In this document: one piece after another, positions 9,103 through 16,889 of the stretch
Layout: every line of letters starts with the position of its first letter
Position numbering within the stretch: the first letter of the stretch is position 1
NCBI RefSeq assembly: GCF_037335815.1
Contig: NZ_CP147841.1
Location: 4,092,001-4,156,000, forward strand
DNA length: 64,000 nucleotides
DNA from: Salinirubellus litoreus
GTDB lineage: Archaea; Halobacteriota; Halobacteria; Halobacteriales; Haloarculaceae
Direction: 5' to 3'
The notes under the pieces: model-generated
What the model was told of the DNA's origin: nothing
Database searches by the model: none
What the model saw: the letters and a program-made list of their open reading frames with translations, nothing else
Position numbers and translations under genes: made by a program

Positions 9103-10827
9103 CTAGTCACCGCCGGGTGAGGGGTTGCCGTCCTCGACATCGATCACGACGGATCCCCGTTCGTCGAGCCGTTCTATCCACTCGGCGAACTCCTCGGTGT
9201 CCATGATCCGGAGTTCGTTGCCCAGACCCACGTAGACCGTATAGCACATCAACAGCAGTACGAAGCTAAACGGAAGTCCGGCGGTGATCGAGGCGGTCTG
9301 GAGCGCGGCCAGTCCGCCTCCGATCAGCAGGACGGCGGCGATGACGCCCTCGATGACGGCCCAGAAGATCCGCTGAGCAGCCGGCACGTCGTGTTTGCCC
9401 CCGGAGGTCAGGTGATCGATCACGAGCGAGCCGGAATCCGAGGAAGTGACGAAGAAGGTGATTACGAGGACGACTGCTAACACCGACATGGGAATCGCCA
9501 GCGGAAAGTACGAGAACATCTCGTAGATTGCGGTCGCCACGTCCGCGTTCACCGCGGCGACGAGCGAGCCCCCCGTCTCCAGTTCGACGAACAGCGCCGA
9601 CCCGCCGAACGTGGACATCCAGAAAAACGAGAACAGCGAGGGGACGAGGAGGACGCCGAGTACGAATTCCCGGACCGTCCGGCCCTTCGAGATGCGGGCG
9701 ATGAACATGCCGACGAACGGCGACCAGGAGATCCACCAGCCCCAGTAGAAGATCGTCCAGCCGCTCTGCCAGGTGTCCCCGCCGCCGGTCTGGCTCCAGA
9801 ACGCCAGTTCCGGCAGGACGCCGACGTAGGTGCCGAGGCTCGTGACGTAGGTCGAGAGGATGTACAGCGTCGGCCCGACGACGAGCATCAGTCCCAGGAG
9901 CATCACCATGAGATAGACGTTGATCTCGCTGAGTCGTCGAACACCGCCATCGAGTCCGGCGGCAACGGACAGGGTGGCGATGGCCGTGATGACGCCGATC
10001 AGGACGACCTGAACCCATACTGTCTGCGGGATGGTCACGGGAAGGAACTGTCCGGAAAGCGTCGTGAGACCGGCGTTGACCTGCTGGACGCCGATACCGA
10101 GTGACGTCGAGAGCCCGAACAGCGTCGCGATGACCGAGATGATGTCGATGGCGTGGCCGGTCCAGCCGTAGATGCGTTCACCAAGCAACGGCCAGAAGAT
10201 CGAGCGGAAGGTCAGGGGCAAGCCGCGATTGAACGAAAAGAACGCCAGTCCGAGGCCGACGAGTGCGTACGTCGCCCACGGGTGGATCCCCCAGTGAAAG
10301 AACGTGGTGGCCATCGCGGCCCCGCCGGCCGCGGCGCTCCCGCTCTGGACGCCGTCAAAGAAGGGTGGGACGGTTCCGAAATGGAAGACCGGCTCGGCCA
10401 CGCTGAAAAACATGAGCCCGATACCCATGCCGGCGCTGAACAGCATCGCGATCCAGGAGAAGTCGGAGAACTCCTTGTCGGCTTCCACGCCCCCGAGCCG
10501 GATCGTCCCGTACTTGCCCAGGGCGAAGTAGAGGACGACGATGATAAAGACGTTCACCGAGAGAACGTAGAACCACCCCGCGACAGCGGAGATTCCGGTC
10601 TGGATCGCGACGAACGTTCCCCCGATATGCGACTGGAAGGCCAGCGTGAACGCGATGAAGAGCGCAATCACCAGACACGAGATAGGAAACACTCGCGGAT
10701 GGACGTCGACCCCGAACATCTGGACGTTCGTGTCGCCCGGTTCGCGGTCGGTATCCGGATGGAAGAGTTCTACCTGAAGTCCCTCGGAGGTCTCCCCGAC
10801 GACCTCGTCCTCATCATCCGAGGACAT
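9103..10827 (-). CDS. BCCT-family betaine/choline/carnitine-type transporter
   Basis: A 574-aa secondary transporter with about twelve membrane helices flanked by acidic cytoplasmic tails. The BCCT signature is clear: the Trp-rich stretch FYWGWWISWSPFVGMF with ARISKGRTVREF directly after (near residues 350-385), and MGIGLMFFSVAEP near 135. BCCT proteins import trimethylammonium or dimethylsulfonium osmolytes driven by Na+ or H+. The family contains uptake systems for glycine betaine, choline, carnitine and DMSP. Together with the DmdA-like gene downstream it suggests uptake and demethylation of a methylated osmolyte (inference). Start ATG at 10827 precedes an acidic N-tail. Confidence 0.92.
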   Translation of the reverse strand: MSSDDEDEVVGETSEGLQVELFHPDTDREPGDTNVQMFGVDVHPRVFPISCLVIALFIAFTLAFQSHIGGTFVAIQTGISAVAGWFYVLSVNVFIIVVLYFALGKYGTIRLGGVEADKEFSDFSWIAMLFSAGMGIGLMFFSVAEPVFHFGTVPPFFDGVQSGSAAAGGAAMATTFFHWGIHPWATYALVGLGLAFFSFNRGLPLTFRSIFWPLLGERIYGWTGHAIDIISVIATLFGLSTSLGIGVQQVNAGLTTLSGQFLPVTIPQTVWVQVVLIGVITAIATLSVAAGLDGGVRRLSEINVYLMVMLLGLMLVVGPTLYILSTYVTSLGTYVGVLPELAFWSQTGGGDTWQSGWTIFYWGWWISWSPFVGMFIARISKGRTVREFVLGVLLVPSLFSFFWMSTFGGSALFVELETGGSLVAAVNADVATAIYEMFSYFPLAIPMSVLAVVLVITFFVTSSDSGSLVIDHLTSGGKHDVPAAQRIFWAVIEGVIAAVLLIGGGLAALQTASITAGLPFSFVLLLMCYTVYVGLGNELRIMDTEEFAEWIERLDERGSVVIDVEDGNPSPGGD

Positions 10828-11238
10828 CGACCCGCTCCTCCGCAGTGAATTGCCGACGAGAGCCCGTGCGAGGTCCCGCGTCGCGTCGGTTGAGAGCCCC
10901 GTTTCCGGTCCTCCGTGGCACCGACGGATCTGGAGGGATCCGTCTGGTCGTCACGGGAGCTGATAGAGGTTTGTTAACATTTATCATGTCTCACCTCGTG
11001 GCTGTAGTTGGAATACTCTTTCGCCGAACGACGGTCGTTACTTCGGCTTCGTTCGAATCCTCGGTCAGTGACGGGTTTCAGCGGCCGTGCTGCATACAGG
11101 GCGCGTCTCGTGCAAAGCTCCCGAAGAAACACACCATAATCGATGCCCGTTTGTCGCGCTTGAATGTCCGGAACCGTGTCAACACAGCTCAGGCCAGGCT
11201 ATATACTCAGGTAGTATAATGATTGTTGATTGTAAACC
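10828..11238. other. Divergent intergenic region (BCCT / SnoaL-like gene)
   Basis: No gene seen. This 411-nt region should carry the promoters of both flanking, divergently read genes. AT-rich TATA-like sites lie at 10971-10986 (GTTAACATTTATCATG) and at 11199-11220 (CTATATA and TAGTATAAT). The latter are 20-40 nt before the ATG at 11239. Confidence 0.5.
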
Positions 11239-11691
11239 ATGGCAACTACTGCAGTCAGCACCCGGAGTATCGACCTCGTTCACCGATTCATGGACGACGT
11301 GGTCGTCGACCGCGATTACGGTCGTATCGCTGACCTCTCTGAAGACTTCCTCCAGCACGACCTCGTGAGGGGCATGGATGTCCACGGCCACGACGAATTC
11401 GAAGAGATGCGGCGAATGTTCGACGCCGCGTTCTCCGACACCCGGAGAACCAACGTACTCTCGTTCGCGTCCGAGGGCGGCGAATACGCCTGCTCGGTGG
11501 ACACGCTTCGGGCCACTCACGACGGCGAGTTCATGGGGATCGCCCCGACCGATGCCTCCGTGGAGATCCAGGCAGTCACTATGTACCGGATCCAGAACGA
11601 CCGAATCGCGGAGATGTGGAACCTCGGGAACTGGCTCGGCCTCCTTCAAGGGATCGGGGCCGTCCCTCCCTTAGACGAACTCGCAGCCTGA
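11239..11691 (+). CDS. SnoaL-like / ester cyclase family protein
   Basis: A 150-aa small soluble protein with the SnoaL (NTF2-like) pattern: an N-terminal helix (LVHRFMDDVVVDRDYGRI), a QHDL segment, HGHDEFEEMRRMFDAAFSD, and strands ending IQAVTMYRIQNDRIAEMWN. Members are polyketide cyclases or small-molecule isomerases/hydrolases; many haloarchaeal ones have no known substrate. The ATG at 11239 follows an AT-rich promoter region. Divergent from the BCCT gene; no functional link is visible. Confidence 0.78.
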   Translation: MATTAVSTRSIDLVHRFMDDVVVDRDYGRIADLSEDFLQHDLVRGMDVHGHDEFEEMRRMFDAAFSDTRRTNVLSFASEGGEYACSVDTLRATHDGEFMGIAPTDASVEIQAVTMYRIQNDRIAEMWNLGNWLGLLQGIGAVPPLDELAA

Positions 11692-11867
11692 TCTCTCACA
11701 CCGGCGATCGCCCTCCAATATGCCGTGCTGAACATAACCTCTGTATGCAGCAGGCGGTTTCTGATGCCACGCCGGTAGTTCGTCCAGGTATCGCTGAATA
11801 CGGTACTCGAATTCACCGCCGGTCGGAACCCGGTTTCGAGCCACTCGACCCGTTCAGGACGGCGGAG

Positions 11868-12629
11868 CTACGCGTCGGCCACGTGGCTCTCCAGGCCGAC
11901 CACGATCGGGTCGAACATCTCCGTCACTCCCCGGTCATTCTGCGTCTCCGGCTGCCACTCTTCGGGCGTGAAAACGCCACCCAGCTCGTGGACGGAGGCG
12001 GTGTCGACACCACGATACTGACACACCGCCCAGATCGCCGCGGATTCCATGTCCAGCGTGAGGACTCCGTCGTGGCCGTACGCTCTGATCTCGGGGATCG
12101 TTTCGCGGTAGAAGGCGCTCGTCGTCCACGTCGTCCCCCGCCGTGTGTCGAACCCCGCCTCCGAGAGGGCGTCGTCCAGGCCGTCGACGAGCGACGCTGT
12201 CGGTGTCACCGGCTTCTCGTCAGGGATGTAGTGGTAGGAGACCCCCTCGTCCCTGATGACGTCGGTGGGGAGGATGGCCGCTTCGGGTGGAACGTCCGTT
12301 TGCAGTCCCGCGCCACCGCCCAACAGGACGACGGCCTCGGCACCCGCTGCGATGAGGTTCTCGGTGACGATCGCCGAGATCGGCGCTCCGGTTCCCCACT
12401 CGTGGACGGGGACGTACCCGACCGTCTCGGTCACCGGGTAGAGATGCTGTGAGCGGACGATCCGGACCGGCGGGTCGGCCCGTTGTTCGACGAACTCCGT
12501 GAGTTTCGGCTGGTATCCGAGAACCGCGGCCGGAGGAACGTCCGGCAGTCCCTCGCTCCCCATCCCGACCACCTCCTCCGGGGAGAACACTGCTTCCGCC
12601 TCGTATTTGTCCCTGTAGTTGGGGATCAC
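11868..12629 (-). CDS. Nucleoside phosphorylase (uridine/purine phosphorylase family)
   Basis: A 253-aa cytoplasmic enzyme of the PNP/UDP phosphorylase superfamily, which cleaves nucleosides with phosphate to give base plus (deoxy)ribose-1-phosphate. Family marks are the glycine-rich phosphate/base segment AVVLLGGGAGLQ (near residue 95), TTSAFYRET, and the ribose-binding motif LTLDMESAAIWAV (near 205). I chose GTG at 12629, giving the usual family length and an IPNYRDK start; a TTG at 12656 would add nine residues. Base specificity is not readable. Confidence 0.84.
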   Translation of the reverse strand: MIPNYRDKYEAEAVFSPEEVVGMGSEGLPDVPPAAVLGYQPKLTEFVEQRADPPVRIVRSQHLYPVTETVGYVPVHEWGTGAPISAIVTENLIAAGAEAVVLLGGGAGLQTDVPPEAAILPTDVIRDEGVSYHYIPDEKPVTPTASLVDGLDDALSEAGFDTRRGTTWTTSAFYRETIPEIRAYGHDGVLTLDMESAAIWAVCQYRGVDTASVHELGGVFTPEEWQPETQNDRGVTEMFDPIVVGLESHVADA

Positions 12630-12961
12630 GACCCCTCGTTGGTTTCGCCCCGTCAAAGCCGTTCTCCGTCCCCGTGATTCGGGATCGGGGAGACCAGCGA
12701 CCCGGGAACCCCGGACGGATAATCCACTGGGATGTGTGCGAAGAGGGCGACTGTCACGGTGGGTTCACCCACTGAATCGGTCAGCACGCGCTCGAGCAAT
12801 CGAGAGACCGCCACGGCAGAGCGTCCGAAGACGCCTGTAGATCAGTATCAGATCGAGCCGAGCTTGTCCCGGGTGTGGACGTCGACCTCGTGGACCATCG
12901 ACGACGACCGCTCAGGGTTAGTGGATGCAGGACTCCGTACTGCGTTCAGGGGTGACGCGGG
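12630..12961. other. Intergenic region, nothing convincing
   Basis: About 330 nt between two minus-strand genes. On the minus strand a very short frame near 12853-12900 ends in MVHEVDVHTRDKLGSI, which looks protein-like but has no supported upstream part. It may be a relic of a gene's 3' end. Confidence 0.35.
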
Positions 12962-13741
12962 TCAGCGCCCGCCAGCGAGCGTCAGGGTCGGGTAGTCGGC
13001 GATCACGCCGTGGACGCCCGCCTCGCGCAGGCGCTTGAGGTCGTGCCAGGTCCGCGCGGTCCAGGCGTTCACCTCACAGCCGGCCCCGACCGCGCGGCCG
13101 ACGAGCCCGGGGTCCGAGAACACGGCCTCCTTCGCCGGGTGGAGCGCGGTCGAGCCGTGCTCACGCGCGACCGCACGGCCGGCCTCGACGGTCTCCGGAC
13201 CGCAGAGCGGGGCGGTCCGGCGGGTCGAACGGTCGGCGACCTCGGCGATCGCCGCCTCGCAGAACGAGGAGACGAGTACCCGGTCGAGCGGGTCGAGGGT
13301 GTCGAGGACGCGGGCGACGAACGGAGCCCACAGCTCGCGCTGTGCCGCGAGTGACTCCCCGCGAAGCTTCTCCCCCGGGCGGACGTCGAGAGACCCCGGG
13401 TTCTTGAGTTCGACGTTCAGCCGGACGCCGGTCGGGAGCGCCTCGACGACCGCCGCGAGCGTCGGCACCGTCCACCCGCTGTCGAGCACCTCCGCGCCGA
13501 CGACCGTCTCGCGGTCGGTCTCCCAGACGACGCCCGAGGCGTCGGTCAGGCCGGGCGAGCCGTCGTCGCGCTCGTCGAGGCGGGCGTCGTGGAAGACGAC
13601 GGGCGTCCCGTCCGCACACGGCATCGTGTCGACCTCGACGGTGCGGACCTCCGGGTGGAGCCCGGCGGCGGTGACGGCCGCCGTCGTGTTCTCCGGGAAG
13701 GTCCCCGCGAACCCGCGGTGGGCGATGAGGTCGATGGTCAC
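12962..13741 (-). CDS. Glycerophosphodiester phosphodiesterase
   Basis: A 259-aa GDPD-family enzyme, a TIM barrel that hydrolyses glycerophosphodiesters to glycerol-3-phosphate (or, in archaea, probably glycerol-1-phosphate) and an alcohol. Catalytic motifs are present: AHRGFAGTFPENT (His, Arg, Glu near residues 7-18), EVDTMPCADGTPVVFHD (metal Glu/Asp and second His near 36-52), LNVELKN (near 108) and VNAWTA near the end. No signal peptide, so probably cytoplasmic. Starts with GTG at 13741. It probably recycles lipid headgroups. Confidence 0.9.
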   Translation of the reverse strand: MTIDLIAHRGFAGTFPENTTAAVTAAGLHPEVRTVEVDTMPCADGTPVVFHDARLDERDDGSPGLTDASGVVWETDRETVVGAEVLDSGWTVPTLAAVVEALPTGVRLNVELKNPGSLDVRPGEKLRGESLAAQRELWAPFVARVLDTLDPLDRVLVSSFCEAAIAEVADRSTRRTAPLCGPETVEAGRAVAREHGSTALHPAKEAVFSDPGLVGRAVGAGCEVNAWTARTWHDLKRLREAGVHGVIADYPTLTLAGGR

Positions 13742-13899
13742 GTGCCCGGGGTTCAGCGGAGGCCGGTAAAAGCCTGCTCCAGTGTCCCGAGCTACCGGTT
13801 CGCATTGGAAGCGGAGTCCGCCCCGCGGGACGGGGTGAGCGGCGGGAGCGGCGGGAGCGGCGACGGGCGCACGGGATCGCGGACGGGAACTGAGATCGA

Positions 13900-13905
13900 T
13901 TTAAG
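13900..13905 (+). promoter_or_regulatory. TATA box of SDR gene
   Basis: TTTAAG 25-30 nt before the ATG at 13930, in the same sequence setting (GATTTAAGCGCCC) as the MFS gene promoter near 3395. Confidence 0.6.
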
Positions 13906-13929
13906 CGCCCCCCGGCCCACGCCGACCGC

Positions 13930-14694
13930 ATGCGACTCCAGGATCGGACGGTGCTCGTCACCGGGGCCGGATCGGGGCTCGGGCGGCGGATCAGCTACCG
14001 GGCCGCCGAGGCGGGCGCGACCGTGATCGTCACCGACGTCGACCGCGAGGGTGGAGAGGGGACCGTCGGGATGGCGGCCGAGACGTCAGGTGACGCCGTG
14101 TTCCACGAACTCGACGTCACGGACGGCGGGGCGTTCCACGACCTCGTCGACGCCGTCGTCGAGGAGTACGGCCTCGACGGTCTCGTGAACAACGCCGGGA
14201 TCGCCCACCGTGCGGCCGACGCCGAGGAGCTCGACGCCGAGGAACTGGAGGCGGTGCTCGACGTGAACGTCCGGGGGGTGTGGAACGGCTGTCACGCCGC
14301 GCTCCCGCACCTCAAGGCGCAGGGCTCGGGGAGTATCGTCAACGTGGCGTCGCTCGCGGGCTTCATCGGGATGCCCAAGCAGTCGATCTACTCGCTGACG
14401 AAGGGCGCGGTGCTGAACTTCACCCGTGCGGTCGCCGCCGAGGCCGGGAGCGAGGGCGTCCGGGTCAACGCCGTCTGTCCGGGCATCGTCGACACGCCGC
14501 TCGCGGCGCAGGCGTTCGACGCCTACGGCGACGACCCCGAAGCGGTGAAAGAGCGGATGGCGAGACAGTACCCGCTGGGTCGGCTCGGCGAACCCGACGA
14601 CGTGGCGAGGCCCGTGGTGTTCCTCCTCAGCGACGACGCCGCCTGGATCACGGGCCACGGCCTCGTCATCGACGGCGGCTACTCCATCTCGTAG
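13930..14694 (+). CDS. Short-chain dehydrogenase/reductase
   Basis: A 254-aa classical SDR. The NAD(P) loop is VTGAGSGLGRR (TGxxxGxG, residues ~10-20), the NNAG motif is LVNNAGIAH (near 87), and the catalytic Ser-Tyr-Lys are in NVASLAGF and the YSLTK stretch (near 139-157). An acidic residue after the second strand (TDVDREG) suggests NAD+ preference. The C-terminus (WITGHGLVIDGGYS) is typical of 3-oxoacyl-ACP-reductase-like members. The substrate is unknown. A leaderless TATA supports the ATG. Confidence 0.88.
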   Translation: MRLQDRTVLVTGAGSGLGRRISYRAAEAGATVIVTDVDREGGEGTVGMAAETSGDAVFHELDVTDGGAFHDLVDAVVEEYGLDGLVNNAGIAHRAADAEELDAEELEAVLDVNVRGVWNGCHAALPHLKAQGSGSIVNVASLAGFIGMPKQSIYSLTKGAVLNFTRAVAAEAGSEGVRVNAVCPGIVDTPLAAQAFDAYGDDPEAVKERMARQYPLGRLGEPDDVARPVVFLLSDDAAWITGHGLVIDGGYSIS

Positions 14695-14753
14695 TCGGGG
14701 GCTCCTGGCCGGGCGAGGGGAGACGGGGAGAGATACACCGGAATCCGGGGCGG

Positions 14754-14759
14754 TATAAA
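14754..14759 (+). promoter_or_regulatory. TATA box of PsiE-like gene
   Basis: TATAAA about 26 nt before the ATG at 14782; a clear leaderless promoter. Confidence 0.6.
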
Positions 14760-14781
14760 CCCGCTCGCCGTCGTTCCGGCC

Positions 14782-15312
14782 ATGGGCGAGGAGAACGGCG
14801 GCATCGATCTGGACCGGTTCGTCTCGCCGTCGCAGACGCTCATCCGCGTGGTCGAGATCGTCGCCGCGTACCTGCTGGCGGGGCTGTTCGCCATCGGCGT
14901 CGTCGACCTGTTCCTCTCCATCTTCGGTCTGATCCGGACGGGTGCCATCTTCGACCCCGACGCGGGCATCGACCGGATCCTCAACGTGATCGACAAGGCA
15001 CTGCTGCTGTTCATCGTCGTCGAGCTCTACCAGACCGTCGTCGCCTACACCCGGGAGGAGAGCGTCACACGGATCGTCATCGTCGCGGGGCTCATCGCCA
15101 TCTCCCGGAAGATAATCAGCTTCCGGCCCGGTGACTTCGGGACGACCGAGGAGCTGCTGGTGAACGCGGCGGCGTACACCGTCCTGCTGCTCTCGCTCGT
15201 CGTCGCGTACTACGTCGTCCAGTCGACCGAGAGGGCAGGGGACCGGGGGGTCGAACCGGGAGGGGAGCTCGTCGAGGAGGGGACGGACGAGCCGGTGGGC
15301 CCGGGCTCCTGA
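14782..15312 (+). CDS. PsiE-like phosphate-starvation-inducible membrane protein
   Basis: A 176-aa membrane protein with four hydrophobic segments: AAYLLAGLFAIGVVDLFL, ALLLFIVVELYQTVVAY, IVIVAGLIAISRKIISF and AYTVLLLSLVVAYYVV. The order and the central ELYQTVVAYTRE/ISRKII pattern match the PsiE family, small inner-membrane proteins named for induction under phosphate starvation in E. coli and without a known biochemical role. The C-tail is acidic and Gly-rich. A TATA box is correctly placed. Confidence 0.72.
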   Translation: MGEENGGIDLDRFVSPSQTLIRVVEIVAAYLLAGLFAIGVVDLFLSIFGLIRTGAIFDPDAGIDRILNVIDKALLLFIVVELYQTVVAYTREESVTRIVIVAGLIAISRKIISFRPGDFGTTEELLVNAAAYTVLLLSLVVAYYVVQSTERAGDRGVEPGGELVEEGTDEPVGPGS

Positions 15313-15347
15313 GCGGCCGTCGGGGGGAGGGAGGAGGAGGGACCTAC

Positions 15348-16595
15348 TCAGTCCCGACGGGCGAGGACGAGCGCGGCGAGGACGACCCCGAGGACGGCCG
15401 CGAGGGGACCGAACCCGGGCAGGCTCACCGACGTGGTCGTCGGGACGGGCGTTTCCGTCGGCTCCGACGTCGCGGTCGACGTGATCGTCGGCGTCGGCGA
15501 GAGCGTCGAGCCGTCCGCGTTCACGCCGACGACGGTCACCTCCGCGGAGGTGACACCGTCGGCGCTGGCGGTCAGGGTGTGGTTCCCGCCGCTCTCGATG
15601 GTGACCCGGGCCTCCCCGTCGTCGTCGGTCTCGGCGACCGACTCCCCGTCGAGACTGATCGTCGCGTTGGCGACGGGGTCGCCGTACGCGTCGACGACGT
15701 CGAGGGCCGTCGACTCGCCGACGACGACCTGCCTGTTGGTCGGCTGGACGACGAGCGTCGGCTCGCGCTGTATCGTCAGCCGGATGCTGTCAGAGGACTC
15801 GTCGACCGAGTACTGCCGCCGGGCGGTGTCGTACTCGGGTTGGGTCGCCCGCACCGTGTGCCTGGTGTTCACCGCGACAGCGAACACCGCGGTCCCGCCC
15901 GTGGTCCGGACGGTCCCGACGTCCCCGAACTGGACGGTCGCGTTGTTCACGGGCCGCGGGTCGTCGAAGTGGTCGTCGACCACCAGGACTTCGACCTGTG
16001 TCGCTCCGGTCCGCATCGGCACCTCGACCTCGGTGTCCTCCGAGTCGACGTCGACCCTCGTCCGGTTGGTGTAGTAGGTCGGCTTGCCGGTCACGAGCGT
16101 GTACCGGCCCTGTTCGACGACGCCGGTGGAGAACGTCCCGTCGGCGTCCGTCTCCCCCGAGGCCACCCTCTCGCCGGCCTGGACGAGTCGGACCGAGGCG
16201 CTATCGACCGGCCCCGACGGGGACGTCAGGGAGACGGTCGCCGACCCCTTCCGGGCCACCTCGACGGTCACCTCCTGTCCGGTCGCCTCGTCGACGAACA
16301 CCGGGAAGTTCCGGATGAACCGCTCGGAGGAGACCGAGAGCATCACCGGCGAGCCACGGGGAACGTCGACGAACGCCTTGCCGTTACTGGCCGTCGTCAC
16401 CGTCGTTCCCTCACCATCGCCCCACGTCGCGTTGATCGTCGCGCCGGCCACCTGTCCCCCATCCTGTGAGATCACCTCGACCGTCAGCGTCACCTGCTCC
16501 TGTGTCGCCCCCCGTTCGGCACCGGCCACCCCGGCGGGGAACGTCGCGGATGCGAGGAGGGTGACGACGACGAGAGAGACCAGAACCCTTCGCAT
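15348..16595 (-). CDS. Secreted, membrane-anchored surface protein with Ig-like repeats and PGF-type C-terminus
   Basis: A 415-aa exported protein. A Sec signal peptide (MRRVLVSLVVVTLLASATFPAGVAGA) is followed by four or five carboxypeptidase-regulatory/Ig-like repeats of ~75 residues with recurring xxVxVxxxGxxV/ATI and DxDG patterns. Next come a Ser/Thr/Pro-rich linker and a C-terminal PGFG motif, one hydrophobic helix and RRD. This is the PGF-CTERM layout, recognised by archaeosortase and replaced by a lipid anchor in haloarchaea. The repeats suggest a structural or adhesive cell-surface role; no enzyme motif is visible. Start ATG at 16595 is backed by a TATA box at leaderless distance. Confidence 0.82.
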   Translation of the reverse strand: MRRVLVSLVVVTLLASATFPAGVAGAERGATQEQVTLTVEVISQDGGQVAGATINATWGDGEGTTVTTASNGKAFVDVPRGSPVMLSVSSERFIRNFPVFVDEATGQEVTVEVARKGSATVSLTSPSGPVDSASVRLVQAGERVASGETDADGTFSTGVVEQGRYTLVTGKPTYYTNRTRVDVDSEDTEVEVPMRTGATQVEVLVVDDHFDDPRPVNNATVQFGDVGTVRTTGGTAVFAVAVNTRHTVRATQPEYDTARRQYSVDESSDSIRLTIQREPTLVVQPTNRQVVVGESTALDVVDAYGDPVANATISLDGESVAETDDDGEARVTIESGGNHTLTASADGVTSAEVTVVGVNADGSTLSPTPTITSTATSEPTETPVPTTTSVSLPGFGPLAAVLGVVLAALVLARRD

Positions 16596-16616
16596 ACCCA
16601 AACCGTCTCGCCGCGC

Positions 16617-16624
16617 GTATTTAA
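16617..16624 (-). promoter_or_regulatory. TATA box of surface-protein gene
   Basis: GTTAAATA on the minus strand about 25 nt before the ATG at 16595. Confidence 0.6.
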
Positions 16625-16792
16625 CTACCCCGACCGATAGCAGCCGGTTTCCCCGTGAAACGAACGCTGTCACGGAGTTCCGGAGATGTCGACACACAGT
16701 CACTTCTGCGACCGTTCCCGGTGTGGCTCACCACACTCGGTCGCCGAGCAGCGCAGGGAGCGGGCTCGCGAGCGCAGTGAGAGGACCTCATA

Positions 16793-16887
16793 GGGATCAT
16801 CGTAGTGGTTCGTAGATCTCCCGCCGAGAATCACGCCCCGCGACCCACGTCGAACGGTCGACTCCGCCGGCTGGCTACGATGATCCC
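16793..16887. repeat. 13-bp perfect inverted repeat with 69-nt spacer
   Basis: GGGATCATCGTAG (16793-16805) and CTACGATGATCCC (16875-16887) are exact inverse copies. The right arm ends two nucleotides from the stop codon (16890-16892) of the flavoprotein gene. It may be a terminator with a long loop, or the ends of a tiny mobile remnant (95 bp in total); no coding sequence lies inside. Confidence 0.45.
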
Positions 16888-16889
16888 CA

